Of a stretch of 64,000 nucleotides of DNA, positions 12,609-24,707 are shown piece by piece. Origin of the DNA: Allodiplogaster sudhausi (Eukaryota; Nematoda; Chromadorea; Rhabditida; Diplogasteridae); assembly GCA_945643635.1 (NCBI GenBank), contig CALZFC010000268.1, forward strand, positions 417,001-481,000, given 5' to 3'. The position numbers and the translations under genes were made by a program. The first letter of the stretch is position 1; each line of letters begins with the position of its first letter. The notes below the pieces were generated by a model. It was given only the letters and a program-made list of their open reading frames with translations, did not search any database and was not told where the DNA came from.

Positions 12609-13283
12609 CTGTCCTCTTTCTCAATCTCACTCTCTCTCTCTCTCTTCTCGTCTTTCCCTCACTCTCTCCCTGTTTGTTCACTTTTCATCTCCATTTTGAC
12701 GTAAGGGAATACTTTTGAATGAAGTGGCCCCTCTCTTCCTCTGCGCTCTTTCTGACAGATTGGATGTATTACTCTATCTCAGTCCTTCTCTTTTCTTCAT
12801 CTCTCTCCTCCCCTCTCTTGCTCTCTTTATATATATATCTCTCTCTCTCGCCTACTCTCTCTCTCTCCTTTTCAACCTCTCTCTGCGTCTCTTACTAAAG
12901 TGCCATTATTTCAACAATTGTCTGTTAAATTTCTTTGCATCCTCTGGACTTTTCCCTCAAAATTCTCTTGAAATTCCTCCTTATGCGTTATTGTTTGGCC
13001 GCAGAGATAGAGGAAAGAAAGGAAGAAAGATGAAGACGCTCAGAGAAAGAGATAGAGAAGAGAGAAAAGAGAGAGAGAGAGAAGAGAGAAGAGAGAGAGA
13101 GAGAGAGAGAAAAAAAAAGAAAAAGAGAGAGAGAGAGAAGAGAGAAGAACGAAGAGAGAAAAGAGAGTGAGAGAATTAGACAGCGTGAGGAATAGGCACA
13201 GATGAATATGAATTCCCCCGAGAAGCCGCCCGTGTATCATGAGGCCAAAATGTCGGAAGACGGATTTTGACTCCAGGAACCAT

Positions 13284-13329
<46 letters not shown>

Positions 13330-13430
13330 CGAGCGAAAGATGATTCTGGTTACTGTAGGCTAGTATTATTAAAAGATATTTTGGCAGAGTGCCATCTTGT
13401 TTCCTAAATAATTGATGATACTTCCTCATC
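6620..13430. promoter_or_regulatory. Gene-poor GA/CT-saturated region upstream of unc-4
   Basis: About half of this 6.8 kb is GA or CT tract (for example 7067-7260, 8139-8402, 8552-8832, 9240-9500, 9668-9800, 10287-10430, 10555-10770, 12140-12340, 12450-12700 and 13287-13340). The unique islands between carry no convincing exon. GCCAT or its complement recurs in the islands, for example at 6982, 7063, 7645, 8434, 8505, 8894, 10424, 10435, 10490, 12045, 12902 and 13391, several times as GCCATTTTC or GAAATGGCGCC. Frames such as 7606-7980 are open but show no recognisable protein. Position just 5' of unc-4 suggests a regulatory domain. That is inference. Confidence 0.4.
8139..8832. repeat. Inverted pair of CT and GA tracts around a 150-bp unique island
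   Basis: A CT tract of about 260 bases is followed by a unique island (about 8403-8551) and then a GA tract of about 280 bases, so the two arms can pair. A smaller version with no spacer sits at 7067-7260. The long Leu/Ser and Arg/Glu open frames on both strands come from the repeats. Confidence 0.8.
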
Positions 13431-13619
13431 AGGAAAATCGATTAATCAATCGATTAATTAGCAGTAAGTATGTACATATATTGAAAATTGTATTTGAACA
13501 AGTCTTTTTTAATTGTCTGTTCCATTTTTCTAAAAAGGATTAAAAGGCATAAAAGATGATCATAAAAATTCATGCCAATCTTCCATTCTCAGCTGCAGCG
13601 AATGACCTTCGGTTTGGGC

Positions 13620-13865
13620 TATAAGAGTTAGGCTCGACTATGCTTCCTCATCTGCTTGGTGTTTGAAATAACGGAAAACAATTAAAAAAGAATCCTCCAT
13701 ATAATTGAGCACACAAATCAACCGCCTTTTTTAAATGAAAAAAAAATTAATCTCATTTTTGGAAGATATCCTTATTGCTATTTTTGGGCACAGGAAAGGG
13801 GCACATATACCCAAAAAGTGTCAGCGCTACACTACTTGGGTTTCGGCGGATACAATTAGGTATGT
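13620..13865. repeat. Diverged copy of the dispersed X repeat, upstream of gene A
   Basis: Matches parts of the 28.5-28.75 and 33.4-33.6 kb repeats, including blocks such as CTTCCTCATCTGCTT, AATCCTCCATATAATTG and CACTACTTGGGTTTCGGCGG. Here it lies about 220 bp before the gene A start codon, so the repeat may derive from the upstream region of this gene family. Confidence 0.7.
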
Positions 13866-13984
13866 ATGTGCAAGTAGCTGATTCGTAATCAAGCAGTCAT
13901 GCAGTAATCTAGATTGAAGCGAGCACTTTGTTAAAATTAAAATTGAATAATCTATGCAGGTATACTTTTTATTCAAATTGGTTG

Positions 13985-14084
13985 ATCATCAAACCATTTC
14001 TTCACTTCTCATCGAGCCCATTTCACCGGATTGCCTGGCCGGCGCGTGGTCGGCTCTTCCATCGCTCTCCTCTTCGCTCGCCTC
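13985..14084 (+). promoter_or_regulatory. Conserved 5' flank of gene A (family promoter or 5' UTR)
   Basis: The 90-100 bases before the ATG (CTTCTCATCGAGCCC, GCCTGGCCGGCGCGTGG, CTCTCCTCTTCGCTCG) recur before every signal-peptide exon of the family: 30268-30361, 32695-32788, 34450-34546 and 58615-58703. Conservation is close to that of the signal-peptide codons. A core promoter or 5' UTR is the simplest reading. Confidence 0.6.
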
Positions 14085-16734
14085 ATGCTGCCGTTTCGGA
14101 AGCTCGTCGCTCTTCTTATCATCCTCGCCGTTGTCCTCATTCATCTCAACATCACTGACGCGGTGCGAAACTCAGTCTGTTCTAATAATTTCTCAATTTA
14201 ATTGTATTTCCTTTTTATCTTTAATCACAATTGTTCTGTAATTATTTTTAACCGATTAAAATTGTCAATCTTTAAGGTCGAGTGCAAACGACGTCATAAG
14301 CCGGTTTCTTAGCTTTTTAAGAACATGCCGCTGGCAACCAAAAGATCGACAACGACTTTTTCGCAACAGCCAGCCGATTTTCTATAAATAAAAAATATAT
14401 TGATTATTTTTGGAGAAATTTTTTAAATGTAAATATCTACACACAGCGCAGAAAGTATAATACTTTTCCCGGCCGCGGGAAAGTTCCTTTGAAGTACGCG
14501 GAAAACGTACTTTCAAAACGAGTGCAGTAACGTGATAACGAACTTTGAAGTTCCGGTCGGAATTGATCACTTCAAAGTTCGTTTTGCGAGTGCAGGCAAA
14601 ACGAACTTCCTGCGCGGTGTGTAGCGACATACTATATCATATATTATATAGTGAATACAGCAAATTTGACTATGGAGTTTTTCGAATTTGTAGTAATTTT
14701 TTCCCAAATTTAGAAAATTGCCTGCTACAACTGGGACACGACGTTGATGAACCATTCGGTGTCATGCGAAGCACTCGTCGTCTACCAGCCGGATTGCATG
14801 TTCTACTTGCCCGCGGAACCGCTGTGCATGCACATCATCCACGCGGACGGCTCGACCGAGGCGCAGTGCACGGCGGGCAAGGAGATTGGATGCGAAATCA
14901 GTCAGAGAACTAATCGATTGTGAATTATGGGGAAGAAGAAGAAGACCAAAAGTCAACTCTTGCATTGTTGTTTTTGAAGCCCTAAAGATACTGTAGATGC
15001 AGAATGTTCGTACGTATATTATAAGTGGAACATTAAAATGAGCAAGGATATGGTAGCACTAAAATATACTTTAGACTGGAATCACCATGACTTCTTGAAC
15101 GTGACATGTGTCTGTGGGCGTGAAAGAGAGGACTGTTTGCTTGAAATGTACAAGTACCCGAACGCGCCTCGAGCCATCGAGGATTTCATCGGTAAGAAGC
15201 GACGGGATGAAAAGGACTGTGGAACGGTTCCAGTAACTATCGAAGAGGTTCGGAGTACGGTACTTAAGAGATTGCATGACTATCATATACAAGTACTGTT
15301 GCAAAAGTTATTTCACCAATGGAAAAGTTAAGGCATTAATTATAAAGTTTTGTCACTCGGACACTTTCAAAACACGCATAAAAGAAGCAACAAATGATTA
15401 CTTTGTTACAGCTGAAGAAGATTCTCCAAGGAACTTCAACGTCAACAAGGTCAAATTCCATTTGGAAATTCGGTCTTTCCCCAATACCGTAGTTTCTCTA
15501 TTAGTGCCCGTCCGTCTATTTGAACCCCCCCCCCCCTCTAATAGTATGTCTGCTTTTAATTAAAATTAGTTATGCGATTAATAAATCACTAAATATTAAA
15601 TATGAAGAACTACAGAACAACTACTACAACAACCCCAACCACTACCTCAACCACAACGACAACCCCAACCACAACGACAACCACAACGAAACCTACGACT
15701 GCCACCACGAAATGCGACCGACATCATGAGGCTTCTTTTATAATCAAAAACTTGCCTAATCTTTTCTCAAAATCGAAAGCTACACTTTTTTTGCAATCCA
15801 TTATACAAAGCCGACTGATTTTTTTTATGAATAAAAATAAAAAAAATTTAAAGATATCTTTATGACATAATTATATAATAAGCATGTAATATGAATAATT
15901 AATTTACTATAATTAATGAATTTATTTTTCCCCAAACTTAGAACATTTCGTGCTACAACTGGGAGACGACGTACATGAACCATTCGGTGTCATGCGACGC
16001 ACTCGTCGAGAACTTCCCGAACTGCACGTATTCTTTTCCGCAGAATCCACAGTGCATGCACATCATCGACGCGGACGGCTCGACCAAGGCGCAGTGCACG
16101 GCGGGCAAGGAGATCGGATGCAAAATCAGTCAGAGAACTAATCGACAGAGTTATTTGCTTGCTAAAGCAACACCGCAAAGATACTGTAACTGGTGTCTAT
16201 GGATATAAGTAGAACACTCACTGAAATGAGCGCGATCAGGGATACTGTAGCACTAAAAATGTACTTTAGACTGGAAGTATCATCACTTCTTGGACGTGAC
16301 GTGTGTCTGTGGAACAGATGTTCACGACTGCCGGCTTAAAATGAAAATGTTCCCGAACGCGCCTCGAGTCATCGAGGACTTCATCGGTGAGGAGCGACTG
16401 GATAAAGAGGAATCTGGCATGATTCCAGTAACCATCGAAGAGGTTCGGACCAATAATGGAATAGAAACGCTGTGATTAGATAAAAAGTTTTGTCCCCGGA
16501 AACTTTTAAAACAAGCAACAACTGATTGCTTTGTTACAGCTAAAGAAGATTATCGAAGGAACTTCAACGTCAACAAGGTGAAGTTCCAATAGGAATATCG
16601 ACCAAATTCGGTCTTTCTCCAATACCGTAGTTTCTCTATTAGTGCCCCTCCGTCTATCTGAACCCCCCCCCCCCCCACTCTAATAGTACCCCCTCATTGA
16701 AAGGGCCATTGCGATGAATAAATCACTAAATAAT

Positions 16735-16767
<33 letters not shown>

Positions 16768-19700
16768 GAAGAACTACAGAACCACTACTACAACAACCCC
16801 ACCCACAACGACAACCACAACGAAACCTACGACTGCCACCACGAAATGCGACCCACATGATGAGGTTTCCTTTATCTTTAAAAACTTGCCTAATCTTTTC
16901 TCAAAATCGAAAGCGACACTTTTTTGCAAACCATTATAGAAAGCCGACCGAATTTTATTATCAATAAAATTTTTTAATTTTTGTTTATTAAGATATCTTT
17001 TTAACATAATTACTATATAATCAGAATGTAACATGAATAATTAATTTAACATAATCAATGAATTTGATTTTGTTTTCCAAATTTAGAAGATTTCCTGCTA
17101 CGACTGGGACACAACGTTGATGAACCAATCGGTGTCCTGCGACGCACTCGTCGAGAACTTCCCGAACTGCACGTATTATTTCCCGCCGAATCCACAGTGC
17201 ATGCACATCATCCACGAGGACGGCTCGACCGAGTCGCAGTGCACGGCGGGCAAGGAGATCGGATGCGAAATGAGTAAGAGAACTTATCGATGGGAAATTA
17301 TGAAGAATATGAAGCAGAAATTGCATTGCTCTTCTTGAAGCCTTATAGTCTATATAAGTTATAGATACTGTAGATGCAGAATGTTCCGTACGTATATTAT
17401 AAGTGGAACATTAAAATGAGCAAGGATACGGTTGCACTAAAAATGTACTTTAGACTGGAATGACCATGACTTCTTGGACGTGACGTGTGTTTGTGGACGT
17501 GACAAAGAGGACTGCCCGGAGCCCATTCGAAGCAAGCGCCAGCTTCGAATGGTCAATCCGCCAAAGCCGAACGCGACGGAAATCCTCGAAGAGTACATCG
17601 ATGATGAGGGACTGTATAAATGGCCGAATGGAACGCTAAAACTATCCTACGACGAGGTTCGGAGTACGGTAGCACTGAAAAGACCGTCTACCGAGATATG
17701 TAATTCAAAAAAAAAGTAACAATATACGCGACAAATACAAATGCTGAACATATACTTTAGAGATTGAGTAATGATCTTATGTAGGCATTATGGAGACCAA
17801 CACTAATTTCTATCAAACCAAAATTTTTTTTATCATATATGAAAGGTTTTATCAGTCGGAAACTTTTAAAACACTCTTTAAAGAGGTCCCAACTCATTCC
17901 ATTATTACAGCTGAGGAAGATTCTCAAAGGAAGAAAGAGGTTAAATTCCAATTGGATATTAAGCCTTTTGTGATAAAAAAAATATATAAATAGACTATGA
18001 ATTATTCCTATTATGTAGGTATATAATATAGAATATACGAGCAACATCAGAACAACAACCACCACCACAACAACTACGACTACCACCACGAAATGCGACC
18101 AACATCAAAAGGAGGTTTTTTTAGCCTAAAAAAATTGTCTGATTGTTTCTCCAAAATTCTGTCTTCTCTAACTGAGCTACCGCTGGGCACCCAATAATCG
18201 ACAAAGACTATTTTTTCGTAACCAAGTACCGAAAGCCTGCCAATTTTCTACCTAGAAAAATATTAATTATTTTGAAGGTATAATTTTGTTGCTGTAGATG
18301 CAGAGATGGTAACGGCCCGGCCCGGCCCGGGTGGGCCCGCGGGCCGGGCCGGCCCAATTTCTCAGAGCCCCGGGCCGGGCCCAACAAAGTTGGGCGGGCC
18401 CGTGAGCCCGTTTGGGCCCAATAAGCACGTAATATCTACCAGTCAGGACGACTGGTGGCATTGTTAAGAGCAAAACTTTCTTCGTTTGTTTATTTTTCCC
18501 TCTAAAAGTCTTTTTTCTATACATTAAAATGAATGTTCGTACCACGAGCATGAAAAATTCTGAATTTCAAAACACTTTGTACTTTTTTCCCCAATTTTTT
18601 TTTTGAAAATCGGGCTCAAACGGGCCCACGGGCCGGGCCGGGCCGGGCCCAAAGGAAATGGTTCGGACCGGGCCGGCCCAGACCTTGGGCCCGACAGGCC
18701 GGGCCGGCCCAAAATTTGTGGGCCATTTACCATCTCTGTGTAGATGTACGAATAACTACTATATAATTAGCATATAAAATGAATCATGAATATAAAGAAT
18801 ATATTTATGGAATTTTATTCCTGAATTAATTGTAATTTTTTCTTAATTTAGAATATTTCCTGCTACAACTGGAAGACGTACATGAACCATTCGGTGTCCT
18901 GCGACGCACTCGTCGAGAACTTCCCGAATTGCACGTATTCTTTCCCGAAGAATCAACAGTGCATGCACATCATCGACGCGAACGGCTCGACCGAGACGCA
19001 GTGCACGGCGGGCAAGGAGATTGGATGCCACATCAGTCAGATCACTAATCGATAGTAAATTATGCGAAAGGGAGAAGAAAAACTTCTACATTGTTGTTGT
19101 TAGTGATGCCGCAAGCTTACTGCTCGAATAAGTTTACTCCTGTGGACGATCTAAATACATACATATATTCGGCTAACAGGAGCACTTAAATTTGCGAGGC
19201 CAGGGATACTGAATCACTGAAAGTGTACTTTAGATTGGAAGTATCATCACTTCTCGGACGTGACATGTGTCTGTGAAAGTGAAAATAACTATTGCCTGCT
19301 TGAAATGGCCAAGTACCCGAACGCGCCTCGAGTCATCGAGGATTTCATCGGAAAGGAGCGACTGGATGAAAAGGACTCTGGAACGATTCCAGTAACTATC
19401 GAAGAGGTTCGGAGTACGGTAACATCGAAATTTAAAAGCATCAAGGTATGAGTAAACTACATATGTATTTTAAAATTAAGCTTAAGAGATTGAGTAACTA
19501 TCCTATAATAGTATTGTTGCAAAAGTTGTGCCACCGACGGTATAGTAAAGGCATTAATTATAAAGTTTTGTCACTCGGCGGAAACTTTAAAAACGCGCAT
19601 AAAAGAAGCAACAACTGCTTGCTTTGTTACAGCTGAAGAAGATTCTCCAAGGAACTTCAACGTCAACAAGGTGAAATTGCAATTGAAAATTCGGCCTTTT

Positions 19701-22700
19701 TATGATAAAATTTACAAAAACTTTCTGACTAAAAATTCAGACAATTAAGTCTAATTTATCCTCTTTAGCTCCACTACGACAAGCACGCCAACCACGACTT
19801 CAACTACAACGCCAAGGTATGTACCTCGGCGGGTTGGGGATGAATCAATAACTAAAACTTACAATACATAAATTTATATTATATCTAATATGTATATAAT
19901 ATGTAAGGTAATAATTAACAGTGAATGGGAAGTTCCTCTGCCGTGTGCGGATGCTTCTTATTCTTTTCCGGGCGTCGTGGTGGTGCAATCTCCAAGCAAC
20001 ACCAAGATCGGCCCAGCCAAGCACTGTCCCAGGTACTTATGACCTTTTCAGCTTCTATGGTGAAAGTTTATTGATACCGATTATTTCCATGGGTGTGAGG
20101 ACGATTGTTTGGCCATGTTGTGTTGAAATGATTAGACAAAATATTATTTTCCAGAGTGAAGATGTGCTTCGTGGGAAGCGCGAATGAAACGTGCGTCGGC
20201 AAGCCTCAGGCGATTCTCGAATTCAGCAAGGGCAGCCAGCACTGCAGCGGAGGTTTCGTTCTTTTCTTCCGTTACTTTTGTAACCTTTGAAGTAATTTTC
20301 TTTTTTGGGTGCTACAATTAGACGTCCTTTGAAAAATCGGATTTACACTTCTTGGTTGTTCCTGATACAGAGATATTTATGGCATTAAAGAAGGGTGATC
20401 ACCGAAAATTTACTAATATACGTTCAAAAGTGCAAAAATCTCGAATGGAAGTACATCGGAGCAAACTAAAATGTACGGTAAGAGCGTGACACTTGTTGCC
20501 AAATGCATTGTTTTTTTCCAAGACATGATGCTAATTCTTATTAACTATTTTGATGTTGTTTTGTTCTTGCTAAAAGTTTTTACAGAAAAACTAACACGAA
20601 AACTTTATTAAGCTCACTGAAATGTGAAAGTCGCGATGTCTTTGTAAATTTTATCTTCCCGCAATGGTAAATGTACCCTAGTTACTGTATACACCACATT
20701 TTTTTTACTGAGCCACCAATATGAATTTGATTCAAAAGTTGCAGTTTCAAGGTCATATACTTGAATGTGAAACTCTTTTGTGGTCTTTCATGTGCATGTC
20801 CTTTATCTATATGCTGAAAACTATTCGAAAATACGTAAAATGTGTCATATCTCGTGAACGAATTTTCGGTGATCGCCCTCCTTTAATTGCTGACCATGGG
20901 ATGATCATTTGGAAACTTTACGATATCAAGGGACAAAAATTTTATTTATTGATCATTTTGAGACTGCTCAAGCACGGCAATCGGATGGCTCGCATCGAAT
21001 AGAATTACTATCGAAATGGAAAACAACGCCTTTGTCATGAAGGTTCAATATTCTGTTGCTTCATTCAGCCAATACATAAAAGAAGCGGCAAACATTCTTC
21101 TTGCAGTATTCTTATGGGGAAAACGGCAGACCGGGCGACATTGTTGGCAGTTACACGAGTGGCAAAGGTTTTTCTGACCCGCTAGAATTCTCTTTTTTAA
21201 AGATCCTATTATCTCTCAAATACATTATGAATTATCATATATTTTAGTGGCTTACAATTAGGATTTTGTTCACTCTAAAAATCAACTTCTTTCTCTGAAA
21301 ATAGCTCAACTTATTTCCCTCATCTCGATCTCACAATCATTTCACATTCTCATGCTCTCACGCTCCCTCTCTCACTCGCTCGCTCTCTTCCTCTCTCTCC
21401 GTTGATCTCCCTCTCTCTCTCCCCTCTCTCTCCCTCTCCCTCTCTACTCTCCCCCCTTCTCTATCTCTCTCTTTCTTTTCTCTCCCTCCCTCCCTCTCTG
21501 TCTCCCTGTTTCTCCCTCTCTTTCCCTCGTCCTCTCTCTCTTTCAGCTTCTGCCTCCCTCATTCGCATCGAGACGCCTTCTCTCTACTGCCAGCCCCAGT
21601 TCGCCGCCTCGCACCACCGCGACAACTGGCACGACTGCACAGCCGCCTCCTCTTCGTCCGCCTCTCTCTCGCTTCCTCCCGCCATCCACCCTTCCCATGT
21701 TTCTTCTTTCAAAATTATTATTCTCAGTCATATTTTACAATTATATTTCATTTCACTAAATTGTAAGGAATTACTTCTTATTTATGCGAATATATGCATA
21801 CGAAACATATTTTTTTAAGCGAAATATCTCCTTGCGACTTAGATATGATTAATTTTTTTAAATATTTATTAAAAAAGAATATATGTATTTCCACAAGAAC
21901 TATGGCACGCCTTCCTACCGCACCGTTGGCGGCCTCCTTAGTCGTCGCATCTCTCGACGCCGCTACAAGAAGGAAACGAACGGAGAGAGGAGCGCGGGCA
22001 TCTGCAAGTCAGAGCGTTGGAGAATGGAAAGTGCTGCAGCAGTGAGAAGAACAGTGAACATATTAGGAGGGGAGATAAATAGAGCGGAACAATTTTATGG
22101 AACAAGCATAGGAGAAAATGCGTGGGATTTTAAGTCGGAGGAGAAAGAGAGCGGGCGAGAGAGAGAGAGAGAGAGAGAGAATATTGTGGAAAAATAAGGA
22201 AAAACCACGGTGGAGCAAGAATTTTGGTTTGGTACAAATTAGTTAAAAAAAAAGAATCTAATTCTCTTGCTCAGATTCCTCACTCTTTCTTTTCAGCGAT
22301 AAGACCCTGAGTACGCGCAACGACGGTCCTCAGAAGCGCTACGAAATCTCGCTCAGCGGATACGACGAATGTGGTTTGGATTTGCACTTTAAACAACAAA
22401 ACCGAGTTTCTCCAATGGTTTTGATTCAGTAGCCCGAAATTCTTCACAAGTGACTGAATTATTCTTAAAAAGTTTTGAAAATGGATGAAAAAAGAAATTG
22501 AGGACAAGAGAAGAATGACGACTCGGTCGTCATGGTTGAAATCTCGACGGATACATCGAAAACTGGCGCGCGATGCGAAGGGTTTCGATTTTTTAAAAAT
22601 TAATATTAATTGATTTGTTTTGTTGATATTAAATTTGAACTGAAATAAACTTAAAAACTAAAGATAAAAATTGCAATATTTTTTACTTGAGATTCGCTCT

Positions 22701-23900
22701 CTGCTTCTCTGAAGAGGAACCGCCGACCGGCGTTCTCTGCACGAGCCCCGACCGCGTCATCGAAGTCTTCCCCGAAATGAGCATGCTGATTACAACTGAT
22801 TCTAGTTCGGGGAATTCTTTAATTTATTAATTTGTTCCATTTAATTATTTCATCCTTCCACTCCAACTGCTCAAATCTGCTCACAATCAGAAGTGAATGG
22901 CTTTTTCAATGTTTATGGTTAGAATGCAAATAAATGACTGAAAAAGGGAAATTTTTTCTTAAACAAAACAAAATTCAAAAAGATAACGTGAATATTAATG
23001 AATAAACATAAATTAAAAATAAGAATATATTAAAAGAAATAATTTCAGACAGTGTCGTGCCGCTTGAGATCCCGGCGTACGCCTTCAATCGAATCAGAGT
23101 TGCATTCAAGGAAAACTATGTCACCGTTAATTTCTCACACCATTTCTACTTGTTTCTTACTTACAAGTTTTTTTTCTAATCGATTTGTTGTTAAATTTCT
23201 ATATATATATATATAATATACCTAAGTACGTAAATTATTCAAAGATCTTTTTTACTCACAATTAAGCAAACTGACTAGTGGAAAAAATTTATACATAATA
23301 CAGATTTTTTAAGATTGAAGTTGGCTACGACATGCTGAGCGAATCCGTACCAGGCAACCGAATTCCGATGGCCTTTCCTTATAATTTTCAGAGGTTCATT
23401 TTATTTTCCAAAATTAATATTCATTAAATTATTGTATAACTGTATGTATATATATATATATATTTTTTTTTAGATAAGTTACTCTTAACAAATTAAAGAC
23501 ATTCATGAAACAATATTTTTACATAGCTTACATTTTTTATATTTTGCAGAGGCAAGAAAGCCAAGGAATCGAACGTCTTCTTCATTGATCTCGTGCAGTC
23601 GAGTCGTTGCGACGTGCGCATTTCTACGGTAGAATTTGTTTTGTTAAATGAAATTATATTTTGTTTTTATTATTAATGTACATTCTTGTTATCAACCCAG
23701 AGAATCCTTTAATACAACAAGTTACAAATATATATGTAAATACTTAAACAATAATTTTCTTTATACATTTCATGTAAAAAAAAAAGCTTTTAGATATGAT
23801 AAGGAAAAGAAGACACTAATTAGCCGATAAATTACAGGAGAATTCTGTGAAGAATTGCGCCCGAGTCGAACACTGCGATGCTCTTCTTATGGACCAATAG
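14085..23900 (+). CDS. Gene A: secreted Cys-rich, Thr-rich modular protein with four tandem cassettes
   Basis: Exon 14085-14162 encodes a signal peptide (MLPFRKLVALLIILAVV...). Four cassettes follow, then a mini-exon at 19769-19816 and a C-terminal part in exons 19922-20032, 20155-20252, 21106-21168, from 21547, from 21898, 22297-22373, 22715-22804, 23049-~23150, 23304-23393, 23550-23628 and 23838-23900 (TAG). Each cassette has a six-Cys exon (CYNW, VSCDAL, NCTY, QCMHII, QCTAGKEIGC), an exon with a CVCG-x4-DC motif, a short LKKILQGTSTST exon and, in the first three, a Thr-rich exon ending in TTTKCD. The Cys spacing is reminiscent of nematode ET/three-finger ectodomains, but that is only an analogy. 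N-glycosylation sequons are present. No membrane helix is seen, so it is probably secreted. The C-terminal part is unrecognised. Phases agree at every cassette junction. Junctions at 20252/21106 and around 21650/21898 are uncertain, so the gene could be split there. Confidence 0.72.
14255..14305 (+). pseudogene. Fossil of a B-type first Cys exon inside gene A intron
   Basis: Thirty-three bases encoding RLKLSIFKVEC align with the start of the B-type exon at 27313 (QIKFAILKFEC), but the AG acceptor is gone (TTTTTAACCG against TTTTTAGCAA). The same fossil is at about 34710. It shows that A-type and B-type genes share an ancestor. Confidence 0.6.
14714..19816 (+). repeat. Four tandem four-exon cassettes of gene A
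   Basis: Cassette 1: 14714-14900, 15075-15247, 15412-15449, 15616-15730. Cassette 2: 15942-16128, 16270-16442, 16540-16577, 16780-16864. Cassette 3: 17087-17273, 17454-17656, 17911-17939, 18051-18114. Cassette 4: 18852-19035, 19234-19406, 19633-19670, then mini-exon 19769-19816. Exon phases repeat as 0-1, 1-0, 0-2, 2-0, so each of cassettes 1-3 (513, 483 and 483 nt) can be gained or lost without a frameshift. The cassette 1 Thr exon ends at GAG|GC, a GC donor or a decayed GT donor; cassettes 2 and 3 have GAG|GT. Introns also keep similar sequence, including poly-C runs at 15522-15534 and 16663-16677. Confidence 0.82.
18301..18738. mobile_element. 438-bp hAT-type MITE made of GGCCCGGCCC palindromes
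   Basis: Ends CAGAGATGGTAA and TTACCATCTCTG, with exact 8-bp target duplications TGTAGATG at 18293-18300 and 18739-18746. The subterminal 110 bases on each side are runs of GGGCCGGGCC blocks, far more GC-rich than the AT-rich centre and surroundings. No coding capacity. It lies in the intron between cassettes 3 and 4 of gene A. Confidence 0.95.
20389..20882. mobile_element. 494-bp MITE with TTAA target duplication
   Basis: TTAA at 20385-20388 and 20883-20886 flank inverted ends beginning AGAAGGGTGATCACCGAAAA and, from the right, AGGAGGGCGATCACCGAAAA. TTAA duplication is typical of piggyBac-like elements. Lone end-like motifs occur at about 6646-6662 and 11646-11664. Lies in an intron of gene A. 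Confidence 0.85.
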
Positions 23901-24700
23901 AATGGGAAGGAGGATGGGGAAGAAAAACAGCTTATATTCGAGAGAAGTCAACACCAGAAATACAATTTCGGCGGCTTCCTCGAATACCTTCCCCATTTCC
24001 GAATAAAATGTTTGGTTTTGTAAGACAAAAAACAATTCTTATTTGTATTCATCAGAAGAAAACAACTTTTATGCGTACCATTTTATGCTAGAAAAATCAT
24101 ACTTTTAATATATGGTTTTCTCTACATGGTTAACTTCGGCTACTCCGGAAACATCGACCTATAAATTTTGAACGTCTTCAGTTCGCTGGTTACAAATTTA
24201 TAAGTATGCAAAATGTGACAGGATGCGATTGGACTACGGTCATCACGGGCAGCCCTCCTCTGTCATGTGCTCTCTCGATTTCTTGAGGTCTCATGACGCC
24301 ATGGATGAAAGAAGGCTACTCAACATGTAAACATCTATGTATTACCTTTCATTTGAGAAAGGCAAAACAGTTTTTGAAACACAGACCCCAGCACAGCATC
24401 ACTTTATGTACACCTGGACTACGGGCCAATGTTGACCGCGATGTTCTTAGAGTGCTGAACTAATGAGCATGTAATTTTCTAAGCTCTTGCCATCTCGAGC
24501 TGATTAAAACGCACTAAGATTTGGGTCTGTACAACTCCTGGGGGCCGAGATACAGACCCCTCGAAATTCTACAATTTCGTCGTGTCGTGTCCCACTTTAA
24601 ATTGCTCCAAATCCGGGCCCTTACAAAAGTGCCCTATATGACCCTACTAGCCCCTAGGGCCCCTAAATCAAAGTTGTTCCTCGCCCTTTGGGTGACTCAA
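23901..24700. other. Spacer after gene A with a dispersed relic
   Basis: No gene seen. About 24170-24290 matches 32870-32985 (blocks CAGGATGCGAT, GGTCATCACGGGC, CCCTCCTCT, GTGCTCTCTCGA), and about 24370-24440 matches 32220-32280 in inverted orientation, so both are dispersed repeat or exon relics. Confidence 0.5.
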
Positions 24701-24707
24701 TTACCCA

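Noticed and set aside
15602..15865. Thr-rich exon read as the 3' end of a separate gene
   Set aside because: Possible, but paralogous exons at 16780 and 18051 end at GAG|GT donors in phase with the next cassette, so read-through into the next cassette is the better model; the first copy has GC instead of GT.
18155..18195. tRNA 5' half-like sequence (complement of CTAACTGAGCTACC)
   Set aside because: Only an A-box half; no B box or acceptor partner, and related introns at 14.33 and 34.79 kb show it is part of repeated intron sequence.
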